Origin: Vulcanisaeta sp. JCM 16159
GTDB lineage: Archaea > Thermoproteota > Thermoprotei > Thermoproteales > Thermocladiaceae
Assembly (NCBI RefSeq): GCF_001316265.1
Contig: NZ_BBDN01000004.1
Location: forward strand, 1 to 64,000
Length of the DNA stretch: 64,000 nt
Direction: 5' to 3'
The notes beneath the pieces are model-generated. The model ran no database searches, was not told where the DNA came from, and saw only the letters and a list, made by a program, of their open reading frames with translations. The translations under genes and the position numbers were made by a program. This document shows positions 1 to 8,995 of the stretch, piece by piece (the stretch's first letter is position 1; the number at the start of each line of letters is the position of its first letter).

Positions 1-184
1 TTTTCTTCAACTCGAGTATTGCCGGCTCTGGACAATACATCCAGCAGATCCTACAGCGAATGCACGCGTCCTGGTCAATAACAGGCCTCTCAGTCCTCCA
101 AGAACCGGTTAGGTTCCTACGTGCATTACCTGGCTCAACAATGGCGCCGCCTATTGGTAAATCCTTCCAGGTTAATTGCCTCAT
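1..184 (-). CDS. porD: Pyruvate:ferredoxin oxidoreductase delta subunit (partial)
   Basis: This is the N-terminal 61 residues of the small ferredoxin-like subunit that carries electrons out of pyruvate (or 2-oxoacid):ferredoxin oxidoreductase. Reading the minus strand from ATG at 184 gives an open frame to the window edge. It contains a CxxCxxCxxxCP 4Fe-4S motif at residues 41-52. A second cluster motif is expected beyond position 1, so the gene is cut by the window and not broken. Its ATG overlaps the TGA of porG (ATGA), so the two are co-transcribed and probably translationally coupled. The alpha and beta subunits should follow to the left. Confidence 0.9.
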   Translation of the reverse strand, partial: MRQLTWKDLPIGGAIVEPGNARRNLTGSWRTERPVIDQDACIRCRICWMYCPEPAILELKK

Positions 185-744
185 CATAGCACGATCACCT
201 CGGCCACTTTATAAGCCTCTTCCAGAGCCTCCACGTTTGATTTACCGAGTTTCTTGCCAAAGGTCTCCAGTACTAATTCCTTGACAGTGTCCATATCCAC
301 TAGGTCAAGAACCTTGAGCAACGCACCAAGCATTGTAGTATTCACTATCGGCTTTCCCAAGTATTTCGTGGATATTTCATACGCATTCACATAAACAACC
401 TTACCGCTGAACTTACCTATGGACTGCCTAACATCATCAATGCTTAATGCATTAATGACTATGTAATTCTTCGTTATCTGCGGTATATTGAAGACACTTA
501 GTAACCTAGTATCAAAGACCACAGATATGTCTGGCCTCTCAATGGGTTCCCTGGCCAGGACCGGTTCCCTGGACAACCTAACATATGCCCTAACTGGTGC
601 GCCCCTACGCTCAGCGCCGTACTCAGGGAATGAATTAGCAAATAAGCCACGCCTAATGGCCGCCTGAGCAATAATCTGCGCTGCGGTCACAGCACCTTGC
701 CCACCCCTACCAAAGAACGTGATCTCCACCATCGAACCACTCAT
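184..744 (-). CDS. porG: Pyruvate:ferredoxin oxidoreductase gamma subunit
   Basis: A 186-residue protein of the 2-oxoacid:acceptor oxidoreductase gamma family, which helps convert pyruvate and CoA to acetyl-CoA and CO2 with reduction of ferredoxin in the cytoplasm. The N-terminus shows the family motif GRGGQG (residues 12-17), followed by a segment rich in AE-RRG (SFPEYGAERRGAP). Length fits the family. ATG 744 lies a few nucleotides after the expected start point of a TATA box at 772-780, so it is preferred over the internal ATG at 732. It is the first gene of a por operon, and porD overlaps its stop codon. The frame is intact. Confidence 0.93.
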   Translation of the reverse strand: MSGSMVEITFFGRGGQGAVTAAQIIAQAAIRRGLFANSFPEYGAERRGAPVRAYVRLSREPVLAREPIERPDISVVFDTRLLSVFNIPQITKNYIVINALSIDDVRQSIGKFSGKVVYVNAYEISTKYLGKPIVNTTMLGALLKVLDLVDMDTVKELVLETFGKKLGKSNVEALEEAYKVAEVIVL

Positions 745-771
745 TCTTGGTCAATGACCCGTTATAGAGCT

Positions 772-780
772 CCTTTATAA
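772..780 (-). promoter_or_regulatory. TATA box of the por operon
   Basis: On the minus strand TTTATAAAG lies at 780-772. About 26 nt downstream is position 750, only a few bases before the porG ATG at 744. This is the usual spacing for near-leaderless archaeal transcription. No further operator is evident here. Confidence 0.6.
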
Positions 781-840
781 ACCCTTTATTCTATATTCTC
801 ATAAATAAGGCATTGAGAACAATTGCTTAAAAATAGGATT

Positions 841-936
841 TGCCCCCTGCATGCACCCACACCACTGGGTCCCAGCGGCCCGGTTTCGCGGGTCGTTGGG
901 TGGCCCAATGGCGTGAATGCAAGGCAGGTATGGGCT
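841..936. ncRNA. Candidate structured non-coding RNA
   Basis: This GC-rich segment sits in a 328-base gene-free stretch (745-1072) that is otherwise AT-rich. Bases 871-882 (CCCAGCGGCCCG) pair with 889-900 (CGGGTCGTTGGG) over 12 bp with two G-U wobbles, closing a GTTTCG loop. Flanking arms also pair: CCACTGGG (862-869) with CCCAATGG (904-911), and TGCATGCAC (848-856) with GTGAATGCA (913-921), each with one mismatch. GCCC (842-845) may pair with GGGC (932-935). A TATA-like CTTAAAAATA (826-835) precedes it and a T-rich stretch follows. I see no tRNA, 5S, SRP or known RNase P signatures and no C/D boxes, so the family and strand are not assigned. Confidence 0.4.
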
Positions 937-1072
937 CTATTATTGTCTTTAACTGTTTTATTAAAATAGATTTTTGTAAAGTAGCTCTTGAGTATTATTA
1001 GACTTTATGAACTTTTTTATGTGGTTTTAATTATAAATTTAATAAAAAGGCGCTTTAACACGTGGTCGCGAC

Positions 1073-1461
1073 ATGAATCCGGTAATATGTACTGCGATTG
1101 ATGAGGATTTATCCTTTAATATTTTCTCTAGGGCTAAGTACCTTGTTTTAATTAAGAATGGTGAGATCATTCATAGAGAGGCTAATCCTGCCTGAATTCC
1201 ATAAGTAAGAGGCCGACTGTTGCGAGGAGGTGTGTGGAGCTTGGCGCTGATGTTGTTATTGCATCGCATGGTTCATTATGTTATCCATCATATCAAATAC
1301 TGAGGAGAGCCGGTGTTGAGATTTACGTTGTTGATGCTGGTAAAAGGATCGATAGTGATCTCATAAAGGTAATTAAACCCGTAAATCTGGGTGAGGTTAT
1401 CTATTCGAGCCTTCTGGCAGTAAGGGAGAGAATCATGGAGGTGTTTTCCCATGGGCAGTGA
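1073..1461 (+). CDS. NifX/NafY-like FeMo-cofactor-binding domain protein (frameshifted)
   Basis: A small protein of about 129 residues resembling the dinitrogenase iron-molybdenum cofactor family (NifX/NafY/NifB C-terminal fold). Archaea without nitrogenase use such stand-alone domains in unknown roles. The start ATG 1073 reads MNPVICTAIDEDLSFNIFSR. The typical core GADVVIASHGSLCYPSYQIL follows, then AGVEIYVVDAG. The frame breaks at about 1190, where one extra C in GCC restores ANPALNSISKRP. The next gene begins 11 bases before this one ends, so the two form an operon with the agmatinase-family gene. No nitrogenase genes are present, so a metal-cofactor role would be only a guess. Confidence 0.7.
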
Positions 1462-2362
1462 TATTGACTTCTACGTTAGTTCCCAATACACATTATTTGG
1501 AGTACCGAAGTGCGGTTCTGGCATTCCAATACTTGGTGTGCCGATTGAGGACACTGTCAGCTTTAGGCCTGGCACACGGTTTGCACCAGGGATCATTCGC
1601 TACTGGAGTCAGTACTTCGAGTTTACACCAACAGAGGACTTGGGCATTGATGTACTTAGTAAGGCGTGCGACTTAGGTGACTTAACATTACTTCAGGGTG
1701 TTGTGGACGTAAATGTGGATAGAATTAGGTCCGTCATTAAGGAGACCATTGATAAGTGGGGTAGGGTAATTAGTATTGGTGGTGAGCACACAATGAGTCT
1801 TGGCACTGCTAAGGCCGTGAGCGAGTCCCAGGGTTCATATGGTGTTTACGTTCACGTTGATGCGCACCTGGATTCGAGGGAGGAGTGGCCGGTGGGACAG
1901 TCCCTATCACATGCCACATTTGTCAGGCACTTAGTAAGGCATGTTAAGCCCCAGTTAGTTATTTTCCTTGGTTTTAGATCGTATGATAGGGAGGAGATTA
2001 GCTTTGCGAGGGGCCTTGAGAACTCCATATTACTATCAACCAGGGATATCAAGTTAATGAATAACCATGAACTTAGGCTTCTCATTAGGGGTGCTATTGA
2101 CAGTTACACAGGACCAATCCACCTTAGCATCGATGTTGATGTTCTGGATCCATCAATAATGCCGGGTGTTGGTAATCCTGAAGGCTTCGGACTCAGTTAT
2201 GGCGAGCTCTTGAGAATCGTTAAGGCAATCCTCGACTACGGTGGTTCCAGGGTTAAGGCTGTGGATATTGTTGAGTATTCGCCACCCAATGATCCAGGAT
2301 TAATGTCGTTACCTACAATTATTAAGTTGATTCTTGATGTGCTTAATTACATACATACTTAA
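1451..2362 (+). CDS. speB: Agmatinase/arginase family ureohydrolase
   Basis: A 303-residue ureohydrolase that would hydrolyse agmatine, arginine or a related guanidino compound with two manganese ions in the cytoplasm. The metal-ligand motifs are all present: GGEH (110-113), HVDAHLD (135-141), SHA (153-155) and SIDVDVLDP (226-234). GGEH replaces the common GGDH. The start overlaps the end of the preceding NifX-like gene by 11 bases. Crenarchaea make putrescine from arginine through agmatine, which makes agmatinase the likely activity, but substrate cannot be read from the sequence alone. The frame is intact over its whole length, which is unusual in this window. Confidence 0.88.
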   Translation: MGSDIDFYVSSQYTLFGVPKCGSGIPILGVPIEDTVSFRPGTRFAPGIIRYWSQYFEFTPTEDLGIDVLSKACDLGDLTLLQGVVDVNVDRIRSVIKETIDKWGRVISIGGEHTMSLGTAKAVSESQGSYGVYVHVDAHLDSREEWPVGQSLSHATFVRHLVRHVKPQLVIFLGFRSYDREEISFARGLENSILLSTRDIKLMNNHELRLLIRGAIDSYTGPIHLSIDVDVLDPSIMPGVGNPEGFGLSYGELLRIVKAILDYGGSRVKAVDIVEYSPPNDPGLMSLPTIIKLILDVLNYIHT

Positions 2363-2384
2363 GACTCGGCCTTCCAGGTAGAGG

Positions 2385-2398
2385 TGCACCTTCGTGCA
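2385..2398 (+). terminator. Possible weak hairpin terminator after the ureohydrolase gene
   Basis: TGCAC (2385-2389) and GTGCA (2394-2398) can form a five-base-pair stem with a CTTC loop, followed by an AT-rich run containing TTATTTTTC. It lies 23 bases after the ureohydrolase stop. Archaeal termination depends mainly on T-runs, so the hairpin itself may be incidental. Confidence 0.3.
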
Positions 2399-2572
2399 TT
2401 ATTATGATTATTTTTCAGTTTCCAGCCTGGTCATTCCAGTTGCCAATATTGGCGAAGGAATACTACCCTATATAACAAGATGTAGATTTGGCGGAACGCT
2501 TGGTTTAGGATCATAAGGAAAAGTAGAAGTAAAATACTACCACGTTGGTCAACGATTCAATTACCTACTAAA

Positions 2573-2609
2573 AGATGAGAGGATATCATCTGTGAAAATT
2601 ATTTAAATA
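2573..2609 (+). promoter_or_regulatory. glyS promoter with an upstream inverted repeat
   Basis: ATTTAAATA (2601-2609) is a TATA box centred about 27 bases before the glyS ATG at 2632, which fits a leaderless transcript. Just upstream, AGATGA (2573-2578) and TCATCT (2586-2591) form a perfect 6-7-6 inverted repeat. It may be an operator or chance; only one copy was seen. Confidence 0.5.
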
Positions 2610-2631
2610 TGCCTAGTAATTATCGCGACGA

Positions 2632-4405
2632 ATGGATCTCGAGAAATTCCTGGAGTTAATGAGTGAGAGCGGATTCTTCTACCCAAGCTTTGAGATTTAT
2701 AGGAGTAAGGCAGAGGTTGGTGGTTTCTATGATTATGGACCACTCGGTGTCGAGTTAAAGAGGAATATTATTGAGAAGTGGCGCAGGGTCTTTATTTACC
2801 CATACCAGGACTTCATAGTTGAGGTGGAGACACCGGTAATAATGCCGAAGATAGTCTTTGAGGCCAGCGGTCACCTTGAGCACTTTACGGACGCGATCGT
2901 CGAGTGCACTAAGTGTGGTCGTAAGTTTAGGGCTGATCACCTAGTAGAGGAGGAGCTAGGTAAGAGGGGTATTTCCGTAAAGACTGAGGGCTTAAGTCTT
3001 AAGGAGCTTGACGGATTAATTAGGAAATACAACATTAAGTGTCCGGTTTGTGGCGGCGAGTTAGGTAGTGTTAAACCTTTAACTTGTTATTCCAAACCAC
3101 AATAGGGCCCTACAGCGACAACATTGGTTATCTAAGGCCTGAGACTGCCCAGGGAATGTTCGTATCATTCCCAAAGGTATTCAACCTAATGGTAGGAAGT
3201 TACCACTCGGTATTGCCCAGGTTGGTAAGGTTGGTAGGAACGAGATATCGCCTAGGCAGGGCTTAATTAGGCTTAGGGAATTCACCCAGATGGAGATTGA
3301 GTTCTTCTTCGACCCAGAAAATGCCAAGTGCCCATACCTTGACGAACTTGATGTTAAGTTGAGGATAATACCGGAGAAGGACGTCGCCGCAGGCGTTAAG
3401 GAACCCAGGGAGTTCAGGCCCAGGGAGGCTGTTGAGAATGGTATTGTGCCAAATGAATGGATGGTATTCTTCATGGGCTTGGCCACGATTTACATGAATG
3501 AACTCGGCATACCACTTGATCACCAGTACTTCCTTGCCAAATTGCCCGAGGAGAGGGCTCATTACTCAGCGGCTAGCTTTGACCAGATGGTTTATAGTGA
3601 GAGGTTTGGCTGGGTCGAGGTTAGTGGTCATGCGTATAGGACGGACTATGACCTTAGTAGGCACGCTAAGTATAGTGGTTATGACTTAACGGTTGAGAGA
3701 AGATTAACCACACCCAAGGAGGTTGTTGAGGTTAGGGTTTACCCAAATCCACAGAGGGTTAGGGAGGCCTTTGGTAATGAAATGCCCAGGGTTATGCAGG
3801 TCATTAGTAGGGCTGATCCTAAATGGTTAATTAATGAACTCAATAGTAGGGGTAAGGTAATCATTGATGGATTTACCATAACGAGCGATATGGTTTTTAT
3901 TAAGGAGGAGAGGAGGAAGGTTCATGTCGAGAGGTTTATACCGCATGATATTGAACCGTCATTTGGCGTTGATAGGATAGTTTACGTAACCCTGGAACAC
4001 GCCTACACTGAGGTTAATGGAAAACCACTGCTTAAGTTGCCACCAGACATTGCGCCTATAAAGGCCGTGGTTTTACCCATAATCAGGAAACAAGAGTACG
4101 TGAGTATTGGTAAGAGAATATTTAGGGAGTTATCATCAGTGGGTATCAAGGCTATTTATGATGATGACGGGGCAATAGGCAGTAGGTATGCTAAGTATGA
4201 CTCGGTTGGTGTACCGTTTGCAATAACGATAGATGATAAGACGCCGATTGATGGCACGGTAACGATTAGGGATAGGGACACGAAGGCACAGATTAGAGTT
4301 AAGGTAAATGATGCTATTAGGATCATTGCGGATGCCATTTCAAGGAAGCTATCAATAATGGATATTGCTAGGTCAATGGGTCTTCAATTAATCATCAGGG
4401 AATAA
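2632..4405 (+). CDS. glyS: Glycyl-tRNA synthetase (two frameshifts)
   Basis: An archaeal/eukaryal-type class II glycyl-tRNA synthetase of about 591 residues, charging tRNA-Gly. The N-terminus shows [21 protein letters not shown] zinc-type insertion CTKCGRKF...CPVCGGE follows, then [23 protein letters not shown] and the C-terminal anticodon-binding domain ([12 protein letters not shown] onward). The frame breaks twice. Near 3087, CCTTTAAC should be CCTTTTAAC, giving [12 protein letters not shown]. Near 3215, GCCCAGG should be GCCCCAGG, giving [17 protein letters not shown]. Both are one-base losses in homopolymers of an essential gene, so sequencing error is far more likely than decay. A TATA box 27 bases upstream supports the start. 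Confidence 0.95.
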
Positions 4406-4446
4406 ATAGATAAGCTTAATAAGCCAAGCCTCAGCCTGCATTATCA

Positions 4447-4881
4447 ATGGCGAAGAGGGGTGGTGCGCGTCAGGTAGGTGTTAGCTGGAGATTCCATAAG
4501 ACACCCGGCATATTCATGAATAGCCTAGTCCCTGTTGCGGATAATAGCGGCGCCAAGCTTGTTAGGGTCATAGGCATTGTTGGGCATATTGCCAAGCCCG
4601 TTCATAGGGAAGTACCTGGAGCCTCCGTGGGTGACATGGTCGTCGTGAGCGTTGTTGAGGGCAAGCCTGAGGTTAGGAAGCAGATACTTAGGGCTATCGT
4701 AATTAGGCAGAGAAGGCCGTATAGGAGACCTGACGGTACCTGGATCGCCTTTGAGGATAATGCCGTGGTTATCACGGACGAGAATGGCGCGCCAAAGGGT
4801 AGTGAGATACACGGTCCAGTGGCCATGGAAGCAGCCCTTAGGTGGCCTGGTATCTCAAACCTAGCAACAATAATAATATGA
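4447..4881 (+). CDS. rpl14: Ribosomal protein uL14
   Basis: A 144-residue large-subunit ribosomal protein of the uL14 (L14p/L23e) family. Diagnostic segments are [19 protein letters not shown] in the first third, the basic [12 protein letters not shown] and the C-terminal [15 protein letters not shown]. It binds 23S rRNA at the subunit interface. It lies alone between glyS and an oppositely oriented gene, not in the usual S17-L14-L24 ribosomal cluster, as expected for a crenarchaeon with split ribosomal operons. A TATA-like GCTTAATAAGC around 4413-4423 sits about 27 bases before the ATG. The frame is intact. Confidence 0.95.
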   Translation: MAKRGGARQVGVSWRFHKTPGIFMNSLVPVADNSGAKLVRVIGIVGHIAKPVHREVPGASVGDMVVVSVVEGKPEVRKQILRAIVIRQRRPYRRPDGTWIAFEDNAVVITDENGAPKGSEIHGPVAMEAALRWPGISNLATIII

Positions 4882-4913
4882 GATTAAATCAAAACCTTAA
4901 GTTATTTAACTCA

Positions 4914-5587
4914 TTAGACCTTCTTCTGTAATACGACCCTGAGCACGTTGGCCCTTGCTTCCTCTGAGGTAACTTCATAGTCGTACTGAGTGACGAAGCC
5001 TCTAATAAAGGCCAGGAGCGCCTTATTACCAATGTCGGTGGTGCCGCTAGGCCTATAGCCATTAACTCAATGGAATTAGGACCTAGCTTCTTAATCTCAA
5101 CGTGCCTAACGGCCAGTAATCGACTAATCCTTGATATAGCCTCAAGAAGTCCCTCAAGATCTTCAAACTCCATCTTGACTAATGCACCAACTTGGTGACC
5201 ATATTTCTCATAGATACTCCATAGCTCGTTCACGGCCTTACCCACCTCTCCCCTTATCTCGCTTGGCACCTTGTCATCATTGGAAAGGTTAATTAATGTA
5301 GATATTATGTGGGTGCAAACCTCCTCAATTAACTTCATGGGCATTGGTATCACATCCATTGAACTAAGGATTTTATACAATCTCCAGAAGTAAATTAGGT
5401 CTGACGGTTCAAAACCATCCTTAATGAGTTCGGTTGTTAATTTCAATCCCTCGCCAGCCACGTGGAATAACGTCCTCCCCCTCGTCTTGGCCACACGAGA
5501 GAGCTCTGACGCTATGGTTTTTGGCACCATAATGGTGGTTCTCGAGTACGTCTCCTCGGAACCTTGTTCCTGGTTTTCCTTAGCCAT
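4914..5587 (-). CDS. Uncharacterised protein with an RHH-like N-terminus (frameshifted)
   Basis: About 225 residues and not a recognised family. Residues 17-50 (around TTIMVPKTIASELSRVAKTR) look like a ribbon-helix-helix or similar small DNA-binding unit. The rest is predicted helical with no catalytic signature. The frame is lost near 5043: restoring one G gives IGLGGTTDIGNKALLAF and a continuous frame to TAA at 4914-4916. It follows the ABC permease gene in the same direction with about 80 bases between. It could be a local regulator of that transporter, but this rests on position only. Confidence 0.6.
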
Positions 5588-5667
5588 AGCACTTCTATTT
5601 ACATGTATGCATTAGAATACTTATAAGCCTTATTGCACGCAATTAATGATGATTAACGTGAAATAAC

Positions 5668-7337
5668 TCAAAGCGTTATTGCGCCCTCAAGCCTATACCT
5701 CTCCCTGGCCAACTTGAATAATTTCCTCCAGAGGAATATGCTAAGCAGGATTACGTTTATGGCAAGTATTAGGCTCATGGCCTCAAGACCGACTATATTA
5801 CCTATCGCCGTGTAGTAATCCATTAGGGCAGTGTATCCATGGACCATGTACACCTGCCCATTAAGTCCCTGAATATACTCGGCAACCTCAAGGCCTCCCC
5901 ATGTCGAGCCAACAGTACTTGCTAAACCCGTTATTGTTGCCGGCATCGCACCTGGAATCGCCAACCTTCTAAGTTTCTGCCAGGTACTTAATTTGAGGTT
6001 CTCGGCTACATCCCAAAGGCTCCTGGGTATGGTTTTCATGCCCACGTACATGTTGTAGATCACGTACCAAGCAGTGCTTAAGTAAGCTACTAGGAATACT
6101 AATAATTCAAGGGATGCGTAAAGCCCTAAGATGATGGTTAAGTACGTTATAAATGGAATGGCAATTAGTGGTAAGTAGGCTGACACTGGTATTGATGCCA
6201 AGTCCTCAAGTATCGGCAGCAACACCGCCTCAATTTTCCTGTGAGTAATCATTAAGTAGTTAATGGGTATTGCGGTGATTATCGATGCAACGGTCACCAT
6301 GGCGATTCTTAACCAATCAAGCCCAAGATAATAAAGATAAAGTAAGCCATATTCATATAAATTAACCATTATTGGAACCCAAGTCGTTTGCCAAGTCTCA
6401 TAAATTGAATACGTCATTAAGCCAATGATTATTGCTGCCGCGGCTATTCCTACGTACTTCTCAGTTCTCGTTATTATATTCCTAGGCCTTGGTCTTACCA
6501 GTAATCTATGCCTAACGGCATAGCCTGAGGCCCTAACGAATATGGGCATTATTGCATCCTCAACAGCCGCAACCCTCCTTAGATACCTCATATTCCTAGC
6601 CGCCAAGGACTTAACACGGCTCGTTATCACCGGCCTCCTAATTCTAGTCCTGGTAACCTCTATGAATGGGTCATAACTATACTTAACAGCCCAGTTAACA
6701 AATGGCCTAAGTACGCCAAACAATGCGGCAGTCACCATAATTACCAATATACTGAGCCCTACAAATGCGGCAGTCCACTCACCTCTACTTGTCCATGACG
6801 CTATTAATGCCCCTATGCCGAAGACGGAGTACTGCGTTGTACCCAGCGTAATCACCTCACTAACCACTATGTAGAACAGGGCATCGGCAAAACTGACAAG
6901 GACATTACCGGCTACCCTGGGCATCGTGACCGGTATGTATAGGTACCTAAACCTACCCCAGAAACTGAGGTTAAACATCTCAGCGGCATCCTCAAGCGAC
7001 TGGGGCGCGGTTTTTATAGCCTCATACTCGCCGACCCATATGTTCCAGACAACGGCTGTGAATACTAGGAAGTCCACGGCTAGTTCCGTACCTATGTAAC
7101 CACCTATTGACTTAACGAAGAATACCAGGACTATTGGGAAGAACGTAATTACGGGCACAGCCTCAAGTGTTTGGGTGATTGATAGGAATACCCTCTCAAA
7201 GAGTCCACTCTTGGCCGCGGCATAACCAAGGAACCAACCAAGCACTATACCCAGGACTATCGTTAATGCAACCCTACCGAACGTGGCGAGTGTCGCTAAA
7301 AACGCTATAAGGCTATGGACCAAATGTCCATAACCAT
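5668..7337 (-). CDS. Two-domain ABC transporter permease, NitT/TauT type
   Basis: About 556 residues carrying two complete permease units, each with about six membrane helices. Each has an EAA loop for docking the ATPase: YEAIKTAPQSLEDAAEMF in the first half and YVGMKTIPRSLWDVAENL in the second. Proteins of this type import nitrate, sulfonates, taurine or similar anions. The ATPase gene lies just upstream (stop at 7341). The best start is ATG 7337, which needs one extra T near 7325 (MVMDILVHSLIAF); otherwise translation must start at TTG 7323. No substrate-binding protein gene is next to it, so the substrate is unknown. Confidence 0.85.
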
Positions 7338-7340
7338 CGC

Positions 7341-8134
7341 CTAAACCTTAAGGCTTATTGAAAGTAATGAGTATAGCCTGTCTAGGTAGTCCTGAAACTC
7401 AATATCCCTTGTATTCCTGGGCCTAGGCAACTTAACCTCAACCTCAGCAATGATACTCGCCGGCCTTCCGCCAAGTATTATCACCCTATCACTCAGCTCC
7501 ACGACCTCCTCAAGGTTATGGCTAACCATAATTATTGCCTTCACCGTGGACTCCTCATTAAATACCATGTTATAGATCTCAGCCCTCAAACCCTCGGCTG
7601 TTATGGCATCGAGATTCGCGAAGGGTTCGTCCATCAACAAAACCACTGGCTGTGCCGCCAATGCCCTTGCAATGGCGACCCTCTGCTTCATACCACCACT
7701 CAACTCCCTTGGGTAGTAATCCTCAAATCCACCGAGACCAACAAGCTCTAGATATTTCCTGGCGATTTCCTTTTTAACCTCTTTACTAAGGTCCTTCCTA
7801 TGAAGTAACGCCAACTCCACATTCTCGAGAGCCGTAAGCCACGGGTAAAGGGCAAAGTCCTGAAATATCATGGCGAGCTTAGGCGTTGGTCCCCTAACCT
7901 CCTCACCCATAAGCAATACCTTACCGCTGTCGGGCCTTCTCAAGCCAGCTATTATCCTAAGTAATGTGGTCTTCCCAGTGCCCGTTGGCGCAACTATGGA
8001 TACGAACTCATGAGAATAAACCTTAAAGTTAATGCCCTTAAGGACCGGTATAGGACCCTTCTCAGTCCTGTAGCTATAGCTAACATCAATAACCTCAAGG
8101 ATCGGTTCCTTTACCGTTGCAATTGTCCCACCAT
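7341..8134 (-). CDS. ABC transporter ATPase, NitT/TauT type (frameshift near start)
   Basis: An ATPase of about 265 residues that would power the permease encoded immediately downstream. Visible motifs are Walker A in the unusual form APTGTGKTT, the Q-loop FQDFALYPW, the signature LSGGMKQRVAIARAL, Walker B VVLLMDEPF and the H-loop MVSHNLEE. ATG 8134 (MVGTIATVKEPILEV) is joined to the main frame by adding one G at about 8127 (GTGGGACA to GTGGGGACA). A TATA box (CTTTTTAAG, about 8155-8164) lies 26 bases before this ATG, which supports both the start and the correction. It is the first gene of a two-gene transporter operon. Confidence 0.88.
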
Positions 8135-8205
8135 GATGGCAGATAAGAAAATCACTTAAAAAGCTTATTCCGTGAAAATCTGCCTAATGATAGTTTAATA
8201 TATAG

Positions 8206-8916
8206 TTATACAGAATTTTCAATACTTATATTTTCAATGTTAAACTCTCTATATGATTCCTTGAAATAAGTTCTAGGCATATCACCCAGTTCAGCCCTGC
8301 CAAGCAACTTAACCTCTATTAACCGTATTAGGTGCACTAACCTAAACTTACCAAACATCAAAGTCTCATTAGCAATATCAATTATACGCCTTAGGTCCTC
8401 CACCGTTACTATTAGCCTGCCATTAATAACTATGGGGACCTCAAAACGGTCCTCACCCTGAACCTCAACCACAACACCATCATGAGTCACCGAGTAAATA
8501 CCACTATGCTTAAACCCGGCCTCCCTCGCAATCCTTAAGATCTTTAATGCACCATTTAGATCCCTAGCCACGAAGTGCATTATCGGCGCTCTAACGAGTA
8601 ACCATGCATCACCATCACTAATTCCATTAATGACGCTGATAATCTCACCGTAAGTGACAGGCCTATGCCACTTAGCGATGAAATTAAAGAGCCCCGAACC
8701 CTTTGAGTAACTAAGCCGTGAGGCCTTGGCCAGGGCAATACGGCCACTACAACTGCTTGTTGTGTAGTAATCATTTAAGGACTTGTTAAAGGCTAGTAGG
8801 AAGTCGTAAATGTCAAAATCAACCCTATGCTGGCTTCCCTCCTCAATCAATCTCTTAACGAATACCGACTTACGCGCATCAAAGTTTGTTCTCACCATTT
8901 CGCGCAATACCTCCAT
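8206..8916 (-). CDS. taw3: tRNA wybutosine-synthesis methyltransferase Taw3/TYW3
   Basis: A 236-residue TYW3-family protein that N-methylates a wyosine intermediate at position 37 of tRNA-Phe. The signature TTSSCSGR is at residues 52-59. HFVARDLNGALKIL and further TYW3-like blocks follow. A TATA box on the minus strand (about 8934-8927) places transcription start near 8905, so translation may begin at the second methionine (8898, MVRTNFDARKSVF), which matches the usual short N-terminus, instead of ATG 8916. No other wybutosine gene is adjacent. The frame is intact. Confidence 0.88.
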   Translation of the reverse strand: MEVLREMVRTNFDARKSVFVKRLIEEGSQHRVDFDIYDFLLAFNKSLNDYYTTSSCSGRIALAKASRLSYSKGSGLFNFIAKWHRPVTYGEIISVINGISDGDAWLLVRAPIMHFVARDLNGALKILRIAREAGFKHSGIYSVTHDGVVVEVQGEDRFEVPIVINGRLIVTVEDLRRIIDIANETLMFGKFRLVHLIRLIEVKLLGRAELGDMPRTYFKESYREFNIENISIENSV

Positions 8917-8995
8917 GCATAAATTAATTTAAAATACTTTATTACGATTAATAATCGGCTTGCTATCTTAAAATAGGCGCATAGGGGTTCATAAC

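Noticed and set aside
841-936. RNase P RNA, 5S rRNA or tRNA
   Set aside because: None of the conserved boxes, the T-loop sequence or the 5S arms are present. It is kept only as an unassigned structured RNA candidate.
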